Shown here one piece after another: positions 16,529 to 26,192 of a stretch of DNA of 64,000 nucleotides (position 1 is the stretch's first letter; each line of letters begins with the position of its first letter). This stretch comes from Cellulophaga baltica (GTDB taxonomy: Bacteria > Bacteroidota > Bacteroidia > Flavobacteriales > Flavobacteriaceae): contig NZ_FNBD01000003.1 in assembly GCF_900102165.1 (NCBI RefSeq), positions 124,001-188,000 of the forward strand, given 5' to 3'. Under the pieces are notes generated by a model. It had not been told where the DNA came from. It ran no database searches and saw only the letters and a program-made list of their open reading frames with translations. The translations under genes and the position numbers were made by a program.

Positions 16529-16598
16529 CCATAGCATAAGTAGGTTAAGTTCATGGTAAGATTTGGGGGAAAAAGGCGGAATAATATTCCGCCTTTTT
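16529..16598 (+). ncRNA. Candidate small RNA, family 1, copy 3
   Basis: About 70 nt with the same core as copy 2, then GGGGG and A-rich linker. Terminator is a perfect 8-bp stem with different bases: GGCGGAAT 16575-16582 and ATTCCGCC 16586-16593, 3-nt loop AAT, five T. Starts 204 bp after copy 2. The spacer of about 130 bp between copies is AT-rich and without ORF. Confidence 0.85.
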
Positions 16599-16719
16599 CA
16601 TTTCTGATACTCAGCACTTTAACCCAAAAAATAGCCTTTAATCGATTCTTTTTTATAAAATTTATAGCATTAGTACTATAAATTATCTCTATATCTTTTG
16701 ATATTTCTCACAATACCAG

Positions 16720-16727
16720 TAACTTAG
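16720..16727 (+). promoter_or_regulatory. -7 box of small RNA copy 4
   Basis: TAACTTAG, 7 of 8 matches to TAnnTTTG, 5 nt before the core. TTTG at 16697-16700 lies about 19 bp upstream as the -33 element. Confidence 0.65.
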
Positions 16728-16732
16728 CATTG

Positions 16733-16803
16733 CCATAGCATAAGTAGGTTAAGTTTATGGTAAGATTTGGGATGAAAAGGATGGAGACTTCTCCATCCTT
16801 TTC
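16733..16803 (+). ncRNA. Candidate small RNA, family 1, copy 4
   Basis: About 71 nt. Core as copy 1 (T at the variable position), then GGGATGAAAA in place of GGGGAAAAA. Terminator: GGATGGAG 16779-16786 and CTCCATCC 16791-16798, 4-nt loop, then TTTT. Starts 204 bp after copy 3, and is the last copy before sod, which runs on the opposite strand. Confidence 0.83.
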
Positions 16804-16817
16804 TGTTTTTATAAACG

Positions 16818-16848
16818 AAAAAACCCACCAGAATTAACTAGTGGGCTT
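16818..16848 (-). terminator. Terminator after sod
   Basis: CCCAC (16824-16828) pairs with GTGGG (16841-16845), extended by partly paired inner bases; on the minus strand it is followed by TTTTTT. About 30 nt past the sod stop. Confidence 0.75.
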
Positions 16849-16878
16849 TATATATAAGAAAATTGTTCTTACTATAGA

Positions 16879-17487
16879 CTACTTATTAGCAGCATATAAC
16901 TCAGAAACTTTATTCCAGTTAATTACGTTAAAGAACGCATTAATATAATCTGGTCTTCTATTTTGGTAGTTTAAGTAGTAAGCATGCTCCCAAACATCTA
17001 AACCTAAGATTGGAAAACCCCCACAACCTACACCAGGCATTAATGGGTTATCTTGGTTTGGTGTAGAACAAACTTCTACTTTACCACCTTTATGAACACA
17101 TAACCATGCCCAACCAGATCCAAATCTTGTAGCTGCTGCTTTAGAAAATGCATCTTTGAAAGCTTCTAATGAACCGTAAGCTGCATCAATAGCAGTCGCT
17201 AATTCACCTGTTGGCTCCCCACCACCATTTGGAGACATTACTTCCCAGAAAAGAGAATGGTTGTAAAAACCACCACCGTTATTTCTTACGGCAGCATTGT
17301 CCATATCTAAAGTATCAAGAATAGCTTCAATAGATTTTCCTTCTAAATCTGTTCCTGCAATAGCGTTATTTAAATTGTTTGTATATCCATTGTGATGTTT
17401 AGTATGGTGAATTTCCATAGTTCTAGCATCAATATTTGGTTCTAGTGCATCATATGCATATGGTAATTTTGGTAAATCAAAGGCCAT
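16879..17487 (-). CDS. Superoxide dismutase (Fe/Mn type)
   Basis: 202-residue cytoplasmic enzyme that turns superoxide into O2 and H2O2. Metal ligands are visible: His27 ([12 protein letters not shown]), a second His in [11 protein letters not shown], and Asp164 and His168 in [18 protein letters not shown]. Fe versus Mn use cannot be settled by eye. No signal peptide. The start at 17487 ([17 protein letters not shown]) is standard. A TAACTTTG box on the minus strand (17525-17532) is a likely promoter. It faces the small-RNA array, which ends 75 bp from its stop. Confidence 0.97.
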   Translation of the reverse strand: MAFDLPKLPYAYDALEPNIDARTMEIHHTKHHNGYTNNLNNAIAGTDLEGKSIEAILDTLDMDNAAVRNNGGGFYNHSLFWEVMSPNGGGEPTGELATAIDAAYGSLEAFKDAFSKAAATRFGSGWAWLCVHKGGKVEVCSTPNQDNPLMPGVGCGGFPILGLDVWEHAYYLNYQNRRPDYINAFFNVINWNKVSELYAANK

Positions 17488-17524
17488 AATATAATTGTAT
17501 TTAAGTTAATAAAATGTTGTCTAA

Positions 17525-17532
17525 CAAAGTTA
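17525..17532 (-). promoter_or_regulatory. -7 box of sod
   Basis: Minus strand reads TAACTTTG, a perfect TAnnTTTG, about 38 nt upstream of the start. No clear -33 TTTG. Confidence 0.5.
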
Positions 17533-17608
17533 AGGTTTTAAGAAACTAATTCCACTAATAATTTGTTAAGAACTGTATAAGATTACGTAATTTGCAAGTA
17601 AAAAGCAG

Positions 17609-20600
17609 GTGGAAAACACATCGTATAATATTTATAATGCCTCAGCAGGGTCTGGAAAGACATACACGCTTACCAAATCATACCTGAAAATTATTCTCTC
17701 TAGTGCAACATCTGCAAATTACAGAGAAATTTTAGCCATTACCTTTACCAATAAAGCGGTAGCTGAAATGAAGGAGCGCATTATTGATAGCTTATATGAC
17801 TTTGGCAAAGTTAAAAACGCTGAGGACGCCCCTTCCATGTTCAAAGATCTTGTAAAAGAACTACACGTAGACACAGAAACGCTGCAAAAAAGATCTAAGA
17901 CTAGATTAAAAGAAATTTTACATAACTATGCTTTTTTTGATGTTTCTACTATTGATAAATTTACGCATAGGTTAATTAGAACCTTCGCCAAAGATTTAAA
18001 ACTCCCTCAGAATTTTGAAGTTATCCTAGACACTAATTTACTTTTAAGTGAAGCAGTAGATCGCCTTGTAAATAAAGCAGGTACAGCACCAGAACTTACG
18101 AAAGTTCTTATTGCATTTGCCTTAGAAAAAGCAAACGAAGATAAAAGTTGGGATATTTCAAGAGATATCTTTGACATGGGAAGAGAGCTTCTCTTTAAAG
18201 AAAAATATGAGGATGCGCTAGAAGTTATCGGTCAAAAAAATATTGAAGATTTTAATACCTTAAAAACTTTATTAAAAGCGAAAATTAAAAAAGCAGAAGA
18301 CAACATACAGCTTGCAGGGAAAACAAATCTGCAATTAATGACTGATAATGGTTTAGAGATCAAAGATTTTAAAAGTTCTTATTTCTCAAAGTTTATGATG
18401 GATGTATCTGAATTAAAACCAACCATAAACTTCAATGCCGCTTGGAAACAAGATTTTGAAAACACTGCATTGTACACCAAAACACTATCAGAAGACAAAA
18501 AAGCAACCATTGATGACTTGCACCCCACCTTTGCTATTCATTTTCAAAGCATAAAAAAGAATTTCTTTGATCTGGCTTTCCTGAAAAATGCCTACAAAAA
18601 CATTGTACCACTAACCGTTCTTAATGCTTTACAGAAAGAATTAAAAAATCTAGAACTAGAGCGCGATGAAATTCCGCTAGCTACATTTAATAGCATTATT
18701 TCTAAAGAGATAAAAAACCAACCCGTTCCTTTTATTTATGAACGCCTTGGAGAAAAATACCGTCATTATTTTATTGATGAGTTTCAGGATACTTCAGAAT
18801 TGCAGTGGAGTAACTTAATACCTCTAATTGGTAATGCCCTAGAAAGTCAAGACGAAAAAGGAAACAATGGTTCTTTACTATTGGTAGGCGATGCTAAGCA
18901 GGCTATTTATCGCTGGAGAGGCGGTAAAGCAGAGCAATTTTTAAACTTGGTACATCAAACTAAAAATCCGTTTGTATATTTTCCTAATGTAGAAAACCTC
19001 CCTGCAAACTATAGAAGCTATCATGAAGTCATCAATTTTAACAACAGTTTCTTTACCACCATTAGTGCCAATATTACCAATGCAGTATACAAATCGCTTT
19101 TTGAAGAAGGCAACAAACAAAAGGTAAACCATAAAGAAGGAGGTTTTATTCAAATTTCATTTATAGAAGAAGACGATAAAAATGAAGATGAGTTGTATTG
19201 CAATGAAGTGCTACAAACCATTACCACCCTTTCTGAAAAGAAATACCCTCTTAAAGATATCTGTATTTTAGTTCGTGATAAAAAGCATGGGATACTTCTA
19301 GCTGATTTTTTGAGTGCAAATGAGATTCCGATTATATCTTCTGAAACCTTATTACTTAAAAACAATCCAAAAGTTAATTTCCTTGTTAACCTTCTCAAGC
19401 TTAGTGTTGATAGTGAAGATTACGAAGCCGCCTATGCCATTTTATCTTATTTAGGAAATACTTCTAACTACCCCAAGCATGAGTATATTTCTGAAAACCT
19501 GAATAAATTAGAGAAGCATTTATTAGAAGCCTATCAATTTGATGCCAATATACTGAAGCAATCTAGCGTCTATGACGGCTTTGAACAGGCCGTAAAGCAC
19601 TTTAATCTAGTTGATGAATCTGATGCGTATATTACCTATTTCTTAGATGAAGTTTTAGAAGTAGAGTACAAACAAGGGGCTAGCGCTACCTTATTCTTAG
19701 ATTACTGGGAAAAGAAAAAAGATATGCTAAGTATCAGCGCTCCATTAGAAATGGATGCGGTACAAATCATGACGGTTCACAAATCTAAAGGATTAGAATT
19801 TGAGGTAGTCTTATTCCCTTACGCCAATAGTCATATATATAAGGAGCTAAAACCAAAAACATGGTTGCCCGTAGCGGCCGAAGAATTTAATGGCTTTACA
19901 GACATGCTAATTAATAAGAATAAAGAAATTGTAAATTATAGCGAGGAGGCCGAAAGTATTTACAATGAAGAACATGAAAAATTAGAATTAGACGCCTTTA
20001 ATGTATTGTATGTAGCCTTAACCAGAGCCGTAAAATGTTTGTTTGTCTTCACCAAAAAAGAATTCGAAGGGAAAACAGAAAACCCTAAAAGCGATTATTA
20101 CTCCGGCCTATTTATGAGTTATTTAAAACAAGTAGGCATTTGGGAAAATCAGCAATTACATTATCAATTTGGACAGCTCGATGAAAATAACAGTAGCGAC
20201 CAGCTTACAAACGACCAAGAAGTAATCAAATTCCAATATTCCTATAAAGAGCGTACTAGTTTTAATATTGTTACCAAATCTGGAATGCTTTGGGATACTT
20301 CTACAGAAGCCGCACTTTCTAAAGGGAATACCATTCACCAAATACTGAGCTTAATTGAAACGGTTGATGATATTACAGAATGTTTTGAGAAGCTCGTAAA
20401 AAAAGGATCTTTAAATTCAGAAGAGGTCCCGCTATTAGAACAAAAGGTTAGATCTATAATTGAACATACTGAATTAAAAGAATTCTATGCAAAAGATACC
20501 ATTGTTAAAAATGAAACCGATATAATCACAAAAAATGGTATAATTTTGCGCCCAGATCGTTTGGTTTTCAAAAACAACAAAGCAAGTATTATAGATTATA

Positions 20601-20734
20601 AAACAGGCGCAAGAAACGTAAGCTACAAAGACCAAGTAGACACTTACGCCAATGCCATTGAAGAAATGGGATATCAAATTGATAAAAAAATTATCATTTA
20701 TATAAATAAAGATATAATTCCTGAATTTATTTAA
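17609..20734 (+). CDS. AddA/RecB-like UvrD-family helicase-nuclease
   Basis: 1041-residue SF1A helicase with a C-terminal RecB-type nuclease. Walker A is ASAGSGKT (residues 11-18) and Walker B/motif II is HYFIDEFQDTSELQW near residue 390. Motif IV-like YRWRGGKAE and motif V/VI TVHKSKGLEFEVVLFPYA and LYVALTRAVK follow. The nuclease motif is LRPDRLVF then IIDYKTGA near residue 1000. It repairs double-strand breaks together with an AddB-like partner, here two genes downstream. Translation starts at GTG 17609. Confidence 0.93.
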   Translation: MENTSYNIYNASAGSGKTYTLTKSYLKIILSSATSANYREILAITFTNKAVAEMKERIIDSLYDFGKVKNAEDAPSMFKDLVKELHVDTETLQKRSKTRLKEILHNYAFFDVSTIDKFTHRLIRTFAKDLKLPQNFEVILDTNLLLSEAVDRLVNKAGTAPELTKVLIAFALEKANEDKSWDISRDIFDMGRELLFKEKYEDALEVIGQKNIEDFNTLKTLLKAKIKKAEDNIQLAGKTNLQLMTDNGLEIKDFKSSYFSKFMMDVSELKPTINFNAAWKQDFENTALYTKTLSEDKKATIDDLHPTFAIHFQSIKKNFFDLAFLKNAYKNIVPLTVLNALQKELKNLELERDEIPLATFNSIISKEIKNQPVPFIYERLGEKYRHYFIDEFQDTSELQWSNLIPLIGNALESQDEKGNNGSLLLVGDAKQAIYRWRGGKAEQFLNLVHQTKNPFVYFPNVENLPANYRSYHEVINFNNSFFTTISANITNAVYKSLFEEGNKQKVNHKEGGFIQISFIEEDDKNEDELYCNEVLQTITTLSEKKYPLKDICILVRDKKHGILLADFLSANEIPIISSETLLLKNNPKVNFLVNLLKLSVDSEDYEAAYAILSYLGNTSNYPKHEYISENLNKLEKHLLEAYQFDANILKQSSVYDGFEQAVKHFNLVDESDAYITYFLDEVLEVEYKQGASATLFLDYWEKKKDMLSISAPLEMDAVQIMTVHKSKGLEFEVVLFPYANSHIYKELKPKTWLPVAAEEFNGFTDMLINKNKEIVNYSEEAESIYNEEHEKLELDAFNVLYVALTRAVKCLFVFTKKEFEGKTENPKSDYYSGLFMSYLKQVGIWENQQLHYQFGQLDENNSSDQLTNDQEVIKFQYSYKERTSFNIVTKSGMLWDTSTEAALSKGNTIHQILSLIETVDDITECFEKLVKKGSLNSEEVPLLEQKVRSIIEHTELKEFYAKDTIVKNETDIITKNGIILRPDRLVFKNNKASIIDYKTGARNVSYKDQVDTYANAIEEMGYQIDKKIIIYINKDIIPEFI

Positions 20735-20743
20735 AATTAAAAC

Positions 20744-21937
20744 ATGTACGGAAATATTAAAAATTACTTAACAGAAGAATTAGAGCATATCAAAGAATCT
20801 GGTTTGTTTAAAAAGGAACGCATAATTACGTCTCCTCAAGATGCCGTTATTAGAATTAGCACCGGAGAAGAAGTTATTAATTTTTGCGCTAATAATTACC
20901 TAGGTCTATCATCACATCCAGAAGTAGTACAAGCAGCAAAAGACACCTTAGACAGTCATGGTTTTGGAATGTCGTCTGTTCGTTTTATTTGTGGAACACA
21001 AGACATCCACAAAACCTTAGAAAGTACCATAGCAGATTTCTATCAAACCGAAGACACTATATTATATGCCGCAGCCTTTGATGCTAATGGCGGTGTTTTT
21101 GAACCCTTGCTGTCTGCTGAAGATGCTATTATCTCTGATTCTTTAAACCATGCTTCTATCATTGATGGCGTTCGATTATGTAAAGCAATGCGCTATAGGT
21201 ATGCTAATAATGATATGGCAGATCTAGAAGAGCAGTTAAAAAAGGCAAATGAAGCAGGTTCTCGTTTTAAAATTATTGTTACCGATGGTGTGTTCTCGAT
21301 GGATGGTGTTTTAGCGCCATTAGATAAAATATGTGACTTAGCAGATAAATATGATGCTTTAGTTATGATTGATGAATGCCATTCTGCAGGATTCATTGGT
21401 GCTACAGGAAGAGGAACACTAGAAGAAAAAGGTGTTTTAGGAAGAATAGATATTATTACAGGTACACTTGGTAAAGCACTAGGTGGTGCTATGGGTGGTT
21501 ATACTACCGGTAAAAAAGAGATTATTGAAATGTTGCGCCAACGTTCCAGACCTTATTTGTTTTCAAACTCATTAGCACCCGCTATCGTAGGTGCTTCTAT
21601 AAAAGTGTTTGAAATGTTAAAAAGAGATACTTCTTTAAGAGACAAGCTTGAGGAAAATACGCTATATTTCAAAAAAGGTATGAAAGCTGCAGGTTTTGAT
21701 ATTATAGAAGGAGATTCTGCAATTGTGCCCGTTATGCTCTATGATGCTAAATTATCACAGCAAATGGCAGACCTATTATTAGAGAAAGGTATCTATGTTA
21801 TAGGCTTCTTTTATCCGGTTGTACCCAAAGATAAGGCAAGAATTAGAGTTCAATTGTCTGCTGCGCACACAAAAAATCACTTAGATAAAGCAATTTCAGC
21901 CTTCACGGAGGTAGGGAAAACGCTGAAAATCGTTTAA
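20744..21937 (+). CDS. kbl: Glycine C-acetyltransferase (2-amino-3-ketobutyrate CoA ligase)
   Basis: 397-residue PLP enzyme of the alpha-oxoamine synthase family. The PLP Lys is K244 in [16 protein letters not shown]; the substrate-side [12 protein letters not shown] and the [15 protein letters not shown] (PLP-contact) blocks are complete. Kbl cleaves 2-amino-3-oxobutyrate with CoA to glycine and acetyl-CoA in threonine breakdown. A sphinganine-forming enzyme (SPT) is an alternative in this family, but the [17 protein letters not shown] block fits Kbl well. It starts 9 nt after the AddA-like gene and so shares its transcript, though the functions look unrelated. Confidence 0.93.
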   Translation: MYGNIKNYLTEELEHIKESGLFKKERIITSPQDAVIRISTGEEVINFCANNYLGLSSHPEVVQAAKDTLDSHGFGMSSVRFICGTQDIHKTLESTIADFYQTEDTILYAAAFDANGGVFEPLLSAEDAIISDSLNHASIIDGVRLCKAMRYRYANNDMADLEEQLKKANEAGSRFKIIVTDGVFSMDGVLAPLDKICDLADKYDALVMIDECHSAGFIGATGRGTLEEKGVLGRIDIITGTLGKALGGAMGGYTTGKKEIIEMLRQRSRPYLFSNSLAPAIVGASIKVFEMLKRDTSLRDKLEENTLYFKKGMKAAGFDIIEGDSAIVPVMLYDAKLSQQMADLLLEKGIYVIGFFYPVVPKDKARIRVQLSAAHTKNHLDKAISAFTEVGKTLKIV

Positions 21938-21985
21938 ATGCATCATTTAATGCTTTAATTGTGTTAAAAAAAATAGGAAATTGAT

Positions 21986-22016
21986 TTTGTTAATAATTCT
22001 TAACAACTTACATTTG
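21986..22016 (+). promoter_or_regulatory. Promoter of ompA-like gene
   Basis: TTTG 21986-21989, 19-bp spacer, TACATTTG 22009-22016: a canonical Bacteroidota promoter. The start codon is 34 nt downstream, and the leader is A-rich. Confidence 0.8.
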
Positions 22017-22050
22017 CAGCTAATAAACCCTTAAACTTAAATATAATAAA

Positions 22051-23391
22051 ATGAAACATCTTAGCAAATTATTGGTTGTTGCCCTACTTTTTGTAGGATT
22101 TAACAGCATTCAAGCGCAAGACGAGAATAATCCATGGCAAGTTGGTTTTGGTGTAAACGCAATTGATGTTTATCCAACTAGTGATGTAAGTTCTTTTGGA
22201 AATGAGTATTTCAACGCTACTGATCACTGGAATATACTTCCTTCTATCTCTTATGTATCTGTTTCTAGATACGTTGGTGACGGATTTTCTGTTGGAGCTA
22301 GAGGTTCTTTAAACAGAATCGACAAGTTAGGTGATGTATCTGTTGATGATTTATCTCACTACGCTCTTGATGGTACTATTAAATACAACATTTTAAAAAA
22401 TACAGTAGTTGATCCTTTCGTTGAAATCGGTGGTGGTTATACTTGGATTGATGAAATCGGAGCTGGTACAGCTAACGGTGGTATTGGTGTTAATATCTGG
22501 TTTACTGAGAACATCGGTTTAACTTTACAAACTCAATATAAGCATTCTTTCGAAGATTACTTAGCTCCTCACATGCAGCACTTAGCTGGTCTTAGCATCA
22601 AATTTGGTGGTACTGATACAGATGGTGATGGTATTTATGACAAAGATGATGCTTGTCCAGAAGTTGCTGGTTTAGAAGCTTTCAACGGTTGTCCTGATGC
22701 TGACGGTGATGGTATCGAAGATAGCAAAGATGCTTGTCCTAATGAAGCTGGTTCTAAAGAAATGAACGGATGTCCAGATGCTGATGGCGATGGTGTTGCT
22801 GATAAAGATGATGCTTGTCCTAACGAAGCTGGTACTGCTGCCTTAAAAGGTTGTCCAGATGCTGATGGTGACGGTGTTGCTGATAAAGATGATGAGTGTC
22901 CTGCTGAAGCTGGTCCTGCTTCTAACAAAGGTTGTCCTTTCTTAGATAAAGACGGTGACGGTGTATTAGACAAAGATGATATGTGTCCAGATGTTGCTGG
23001 TACTGTAGCTAACAAAGGTTGTCCTGAAGTTACTGAAGAAGTTCAGAAACAATTGAATGACTATGCTAGAACTATCTTATTTGATACAGGTAAATCTTCT
23101 ATCAAAGCTGAGTCTACTTCAGTTATGGTTGACATTATCACAATCTTAAAAGAATATCCTAATGCTAAATTTACTGTAGAAGGTCATACTGATAGCGTTG
23201 GTTCTGCTAAATTGAACCAAAGTTTATCTGAGTCTCGTGCTCTTTCTGTAAAAGAATTTTTAGTAGAAAAAGGAATCGAAGAATTCAGATTATCTGCAAT
23301 TGGTTACGGTGAAGAGAAGCCTATCGCTTCTAACAGTACAAGAGCTGGTAGAACTCAAAACAGAAGAGTTGAAATTAACTTAGTTAAATAA
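22051..23391 (+). CDS. OmpA family outer-membrane protein with type-3 thrombospondin repeats
   Basis: 446 residues: signal peptide (1-22), an N-terminal beta-barrel of about 165 residues, then five calcium-binding DxDGDGxxDxxDxCP repeats at about 188-330, then a C-terminal OmpA peptidoglycan-binding domain ([61 protein letters not shown]). Likely an abundant structural porin linking envelope and cell wall. The repeat DNA at about 22611-23030 is itself tandemly similar. It has its own promoter and terminator. Confidence 0.95.
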   Translation: MKHLSKLLVVALLFVGFNSIQAQDENNPWQVGFGVNAIDVYPTSDVSSFGNEYFNATDHWNILPSISYVSVSRYVGDGFSVGARGSLNRIDKLGDVSVDDLSHYALDGTIKYNILKNTVVDPFVEIGGGYTWIDEIGAGTANGGIGVNIWFTENIGLTLQTQYKHSFEDYLAPHMQHLAGLSIKFGGTDTDGDGIYDKDDACPEVAGLEAFNGCPDADGDGIEDSKDACPNEAGSKEMNGCPDADGDGVADKDDACPNEAGTAALKGCPDADGDGVADKDDECPAEAGPASNKGCPFLDKDGDGVLDKDDMCPDVAGTVANKGCPEVTEEVQKQLNDYARTILFDTGKSSIKAESTSVMVDIITILKEYPNAKFTVEGHTDSVGSAKLNQSLSESRALSVKEFLVEKGIEEFRLSAIGYGEEKPIASNSTRAGRTQNRRVEINLVK

Positions 23392-23424
23392 TAACTAAAA
23401 GTTCAATTCAAATTTATAGTTAAA

Positions 23425-23450
23425 AGCTCCGCAATTGCGGAGCTTTTTTT
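23425..23450 (+). terminator. Terminator after ompA-like gene
   Basis: AGCTCCGC (23425-23432), AATT loop, GCGGAGCT (23437-23444), seven T in a row. It lies inside the 5' end of a longer possible frame from 23435, which shows that frame cannot be the true start of the next gene. Confidence 0.96.
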
Positions 23451-23458
23451 ATTTTTAT

Positions 23459-26191
23459 ATGATGCAAAGTTTCATAGAAGAAGTCGTTCAGGAATTACTA
23501 GAAAACGGTACTAATCTAACCGATACCATTTTTGTACTACCCAGTAAGAGAGCCGGTACTTTTTTAAAAAATACCATTTCTAAAAATATACAGCAAACGA
23601 TATTCGCTCCAGAAATATATAGCATAGAAAGCTTCATTGAACTTATCTCAGGATTAGAATATGCATCGAGCACAGAGCAACTCTTTACGCTCTATAAATC
23701 ATACCTACAAACAAGCACAGAGAAAGATAAAGATAGTTTCCTGAGCTTCTCTAAATGGGGGCAAACGGTACTTCAGGATTTTAACGAGATAGATCGATAT
23801 CTAATAGATACAAAAGCTATCTTTTCTCATCTTTCCGCCATACAAGAATTAAACACCTATTTTCAAGAAGAGCCTACTCAGATGATTGCTGATTACGTGA
23901 AATTTTGGAATAATCTAGAAGCATTATATCATAGTTTTAATCAACATCTTTTAGAAAAAAACTTAGCTTCCCAAGGCTATGCCTATAGAACTGCAAACAC
24001 AGCCGTAACAGCATATGTTGAACAAACCTTAGACAAAAAATTTGTCTTCATAGGCTTTAATGCTTTGAACAAAGCAGAAGAGAACATTTTGCAATACATA
24101 TTGGAACATGCTACTGCAGCTATATATTGGGACATTGACCGCTATTTTTTAGAAGACACCCTGCATGACGCTAGTTTATTTATACGCCAACATAAAAAAA
24201 ACTGGAATTATTTTAAGACTCATTCTTTTAAAGGAATAAGCGCCAATTTTAATTCAAAAAAAAATATTCAACTTATAGGGGTTCCTAAAAATGTATCTCA
24301 AGCAAAATACGTAGGAAACTTATTAGAAAAAATTCAAGAAACACAACCCCTCTTATTAAAAGAAACTGCCATTGTCTTAGGAGATGAAAATCTGTTAAAT
24401 CCTATATTGAATGCTATTCCAGAAAAAATAGCACGTATCAATATTACTATGGGGTATCCTATTCATAAAACACCAATAGCTGTACTCTTCAATTTATATT
24501 TTGAAGTATGGCTCACCAAAGAACCAAATGGATGGTTTTATCAACAATTACTAAATCTACTGGCACATCCTTACCTTCAAATATTTTATCAAACAGAAAA
24601 AAATAATAATGCCAGCGCTATAGCTAATAAAATAAAAGCTAGAAACTGGATCTTTGTACAAACAGAACAAATAGAAAAAGCGGCTCCTGACGTAAAAGAG
24701 TTGACGGGCATTTTATTTGAGGATACTGCCTTAACTCCAAAAAGCTTCATTAAAAGAAGTTTACAACTGATTAATGTTTTAAAACAAAAATTTCAAGAAT
24801 CGGGCAATAATTTAGGCTTAGAGTATTTATTTCGTTTCCATACGCTGTTCAATCAGTTAGAATTAATGGTTAATGAACATGCCTTTATTACGGATATAAA
24901 ATCTTTACAATCACTCTATAAAGAATTAATTGGTACAGAAACCTTAGATTTTCAAGGAGAGCCTTTACAAGGAACTCAGATCATGGGAATGTTAGAAAGT
25001 AGGAACCTAGATTTTGAAACCGTAATTATTACCTCCGTGAATGAGGGAATCTTACCTTCAGGAAAATCAAATAATTCATTTATCCCATTCGATTTAAAAA
25101 AAATATACGGACTACCTACATATAAGGAAAAAGATGCCGTGTATACTTATCACTTTTATAGGTTACTTCAACGCGCAAAGAATGTTTATCTAATCTACAA
25201 TACAGAACCAAATGTTCTTGAAGGAAATGAAAAAAGTAGGCTCCTAACACAACTTTTAACAGACGATACGATATCACAAAATATAAAAGAAATTACGGGA
25301 TCTGCCGCGGTTTCGTCTCCCACCGTTCCTATTGAACGCATTGAGAAAAGCAAAGCTCTTATGGCGCAATTGAAAGCCTTATCTGAAAAAGGCTTTTCAC
25401 CAACATCACTCTCAAATTATGTCAGAAATCCTATCGATTTTTACAAAAAAAGCATTCTAAGAATCAATGACCTCAATGAGGTTGAAGAAAGTTTAGCAGC
25501 AAATACTTTTGGAACCATTGTACATGACACTCTGGAAGATTTATACCAACCCTTTGTGGGCGAATTTTTAAACAAAGAAGCTTTAGAAGCATTATTACCT
25601 AAAATAGAAGGCACCGTAAAACATAATTTTGCCAAGACCTATGCAGACGGAGATATTACCAGAGGTAAAAACTTAATCGCGTACACGGTTATTCTACGGT
25701 ATATTGAAAACTTTATAAAACTAGAATTAAAGGAAATTAAACATCAAAAAATTAAGATAGTCTCTCTTGAGCAAATGTTAAATGTTGCATTAGAGATTCC
25801 AGGAATTCCCCATACAATAAGATTGAAAGGTAAATTAGATCGAGTAGATGAAGTAGATGGCGTCACCAGAATCATCGACTACAAAACTGGAAAAGTAGAA
25901 GCTAGAAATGTAAAAATCACGGATTGGAATGACGTGATTGAGAATTACGATAAAAGCAAAGCTTTTCAATTGTTATGTTACGCAATCATGATTGATACCA
26001 TGAAACCAATAGAAACCATAAAAGCAGGTATTATATCTTTTAAAAATTTAAACAGCGGAACTTTATACTTCTCTGAGTCAAAAACAGAGGAAATAACTAA
26101 AAGCACGCTTTTAGAATTTAAAAGCGTGCTAAATACTTTAGTTCAGGAAATTTTTAACCCTGAAATACCTTTCCTTGAAAAAGAAGTTTAA
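23459..26191 (+). CDS. AddB-like PD-(D/E)XK nuclease (double-strand-break repair)
   Basis: About 911 residues, with a C-terminal RecB-type nuclease: GKLDRVDEVDGVTRIIDYKTGKV holds the catalytic Asp and Lys, and NTFGTIVHDTLEDLY the conserved His. Inactivated helicase-like regions occupy the N-terminal part. Partner of the AddA-like gene, from which it is separated by kbl and ompA. The canonical AddB iron-sulfur cysteines are not seen around SNYVRNPIDFYKKSI. Start is 23459 or 23462, since the longer frame runs over the ompA terminator. Confidence 0.87.
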   Translation: MMQSFIEEVVQELLENGTNLTDTIFVLPSKRAGTFLKNTISKNIQQTIFAPEIYSIESFIELISGLEYASSTEQLFTLYKSYLQTSTEKDKDSFLSFSKWGQTVLQDFNEIDRYLIDTKAIFSHLSAIQELNTYFQEEPTQMIADYVKFWNNLEALYHSFNQHLLEKNLASQGYAYRTANTAVTAYVEQTLDKKFVFIGFNALNKAEENILQYILEHATAAIYWDIDRYFLEDTLHDASLFIRQHKKNWNYFKTHSFKGISANFNSKKNIQLIGVPKNVSQAKYVGNLLEKIQETQPLLLKETAIVLGDENLLNPILNAIPEKIARINITMGYPIHKTPIAVLFNLYFEVWLTKEPNGWFYQQLLNLLAHPYLQIFYQTEKNNNASAIANKIKARNWIFVQTEQIEKAAPDVKELTGILFEDTALTPKSFIKRSLQLINVLKQKFQESGNNLGLEYLFRFHTLFNQLELMVNEHAFITDIKSLQSLYKELIGTETLDFQGEPLQGTQIMGMLESRNLDFETVIITSVNEGILPSGKSNNSFIPFDLKKIYGLPTYKEKDAVYTYHFYRLLQRAKNVYLIYNTEPNVLEGNEKSRLLTQLLTDDTISQNIKEITGSAAVSSPTVPIERIEKSKALMAQLKALSEKGFSPTSLSNYVRNPIDFYKKSILRINDLNEVEESLAANTFGTIVHDTLEDLYQPFVGEFLNKEALEALLPKIEGTVKHNFAKTYADGDITRGKNLIAYTVILRYIENFIKLELKEIKHQKIKIVSLEQMLNVALEIPGIPHTIRLKGKLDRVDEVDGVTRIIDYKTGKVEARNVKITDWNDVIENYDKSKAFQLLCYAIMIDTMKPIETIKAGIISFKNLNSGTLYFSESKTEEITKSTLLEFKSVLNTLVQEIFNPEIPFLEKEV
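26098..26130 (-). terminator. Terminator of the SDR gene, embedded in addB-like coding sequence
   Basis: AGCACGCTTTTA (26102-26113) and TAAAAGCGTGCT (26119-26130) form a perfect 12-bp stem, followed on the minus strand by TTTTAGTTATTT. It lies 63 nt beyond the SDR stop, within the convergent AddB-like coding region. Confidence 0.6.
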
Positions 26192-26192
26192 T

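Noticed and set aside
16103-16803. CRISPR array
   Set aside because: Four similar units, but the repeat is ~70 nt with its own terminator, spacers are ~130 bp and no cas genes are near. Promoter and terminator logic fits separate RNA genes.
16103-16803. Riboswitch or attenuator array
   Set aside because: No ORF follows any of the four terminators in the plus direction, and the next gene (sod) is on the opposite strand.
22033-22040. Family 1 sRNA target site in the ompA leader (AAACTTAA against TTAAGTTT)
   Set aside because: Only 8 AT-only bases match; in DNA this AT-rich such a match is expected by chance.
22635-23015. 126-aa minus-strand ORF over the OmpA repeat region
   Set aside because: Its repetitive composition simply mirrors the thrombospondin type-3 repeats on the other strand; no independent signal.
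23435-23458. Longer N-terminus (MRSFFYFY) for the AddB-like gene
   Set aside because: The extension lies across the ompA terminator stem and T-run; the Met at 23459 or 23462 gives the normal start.
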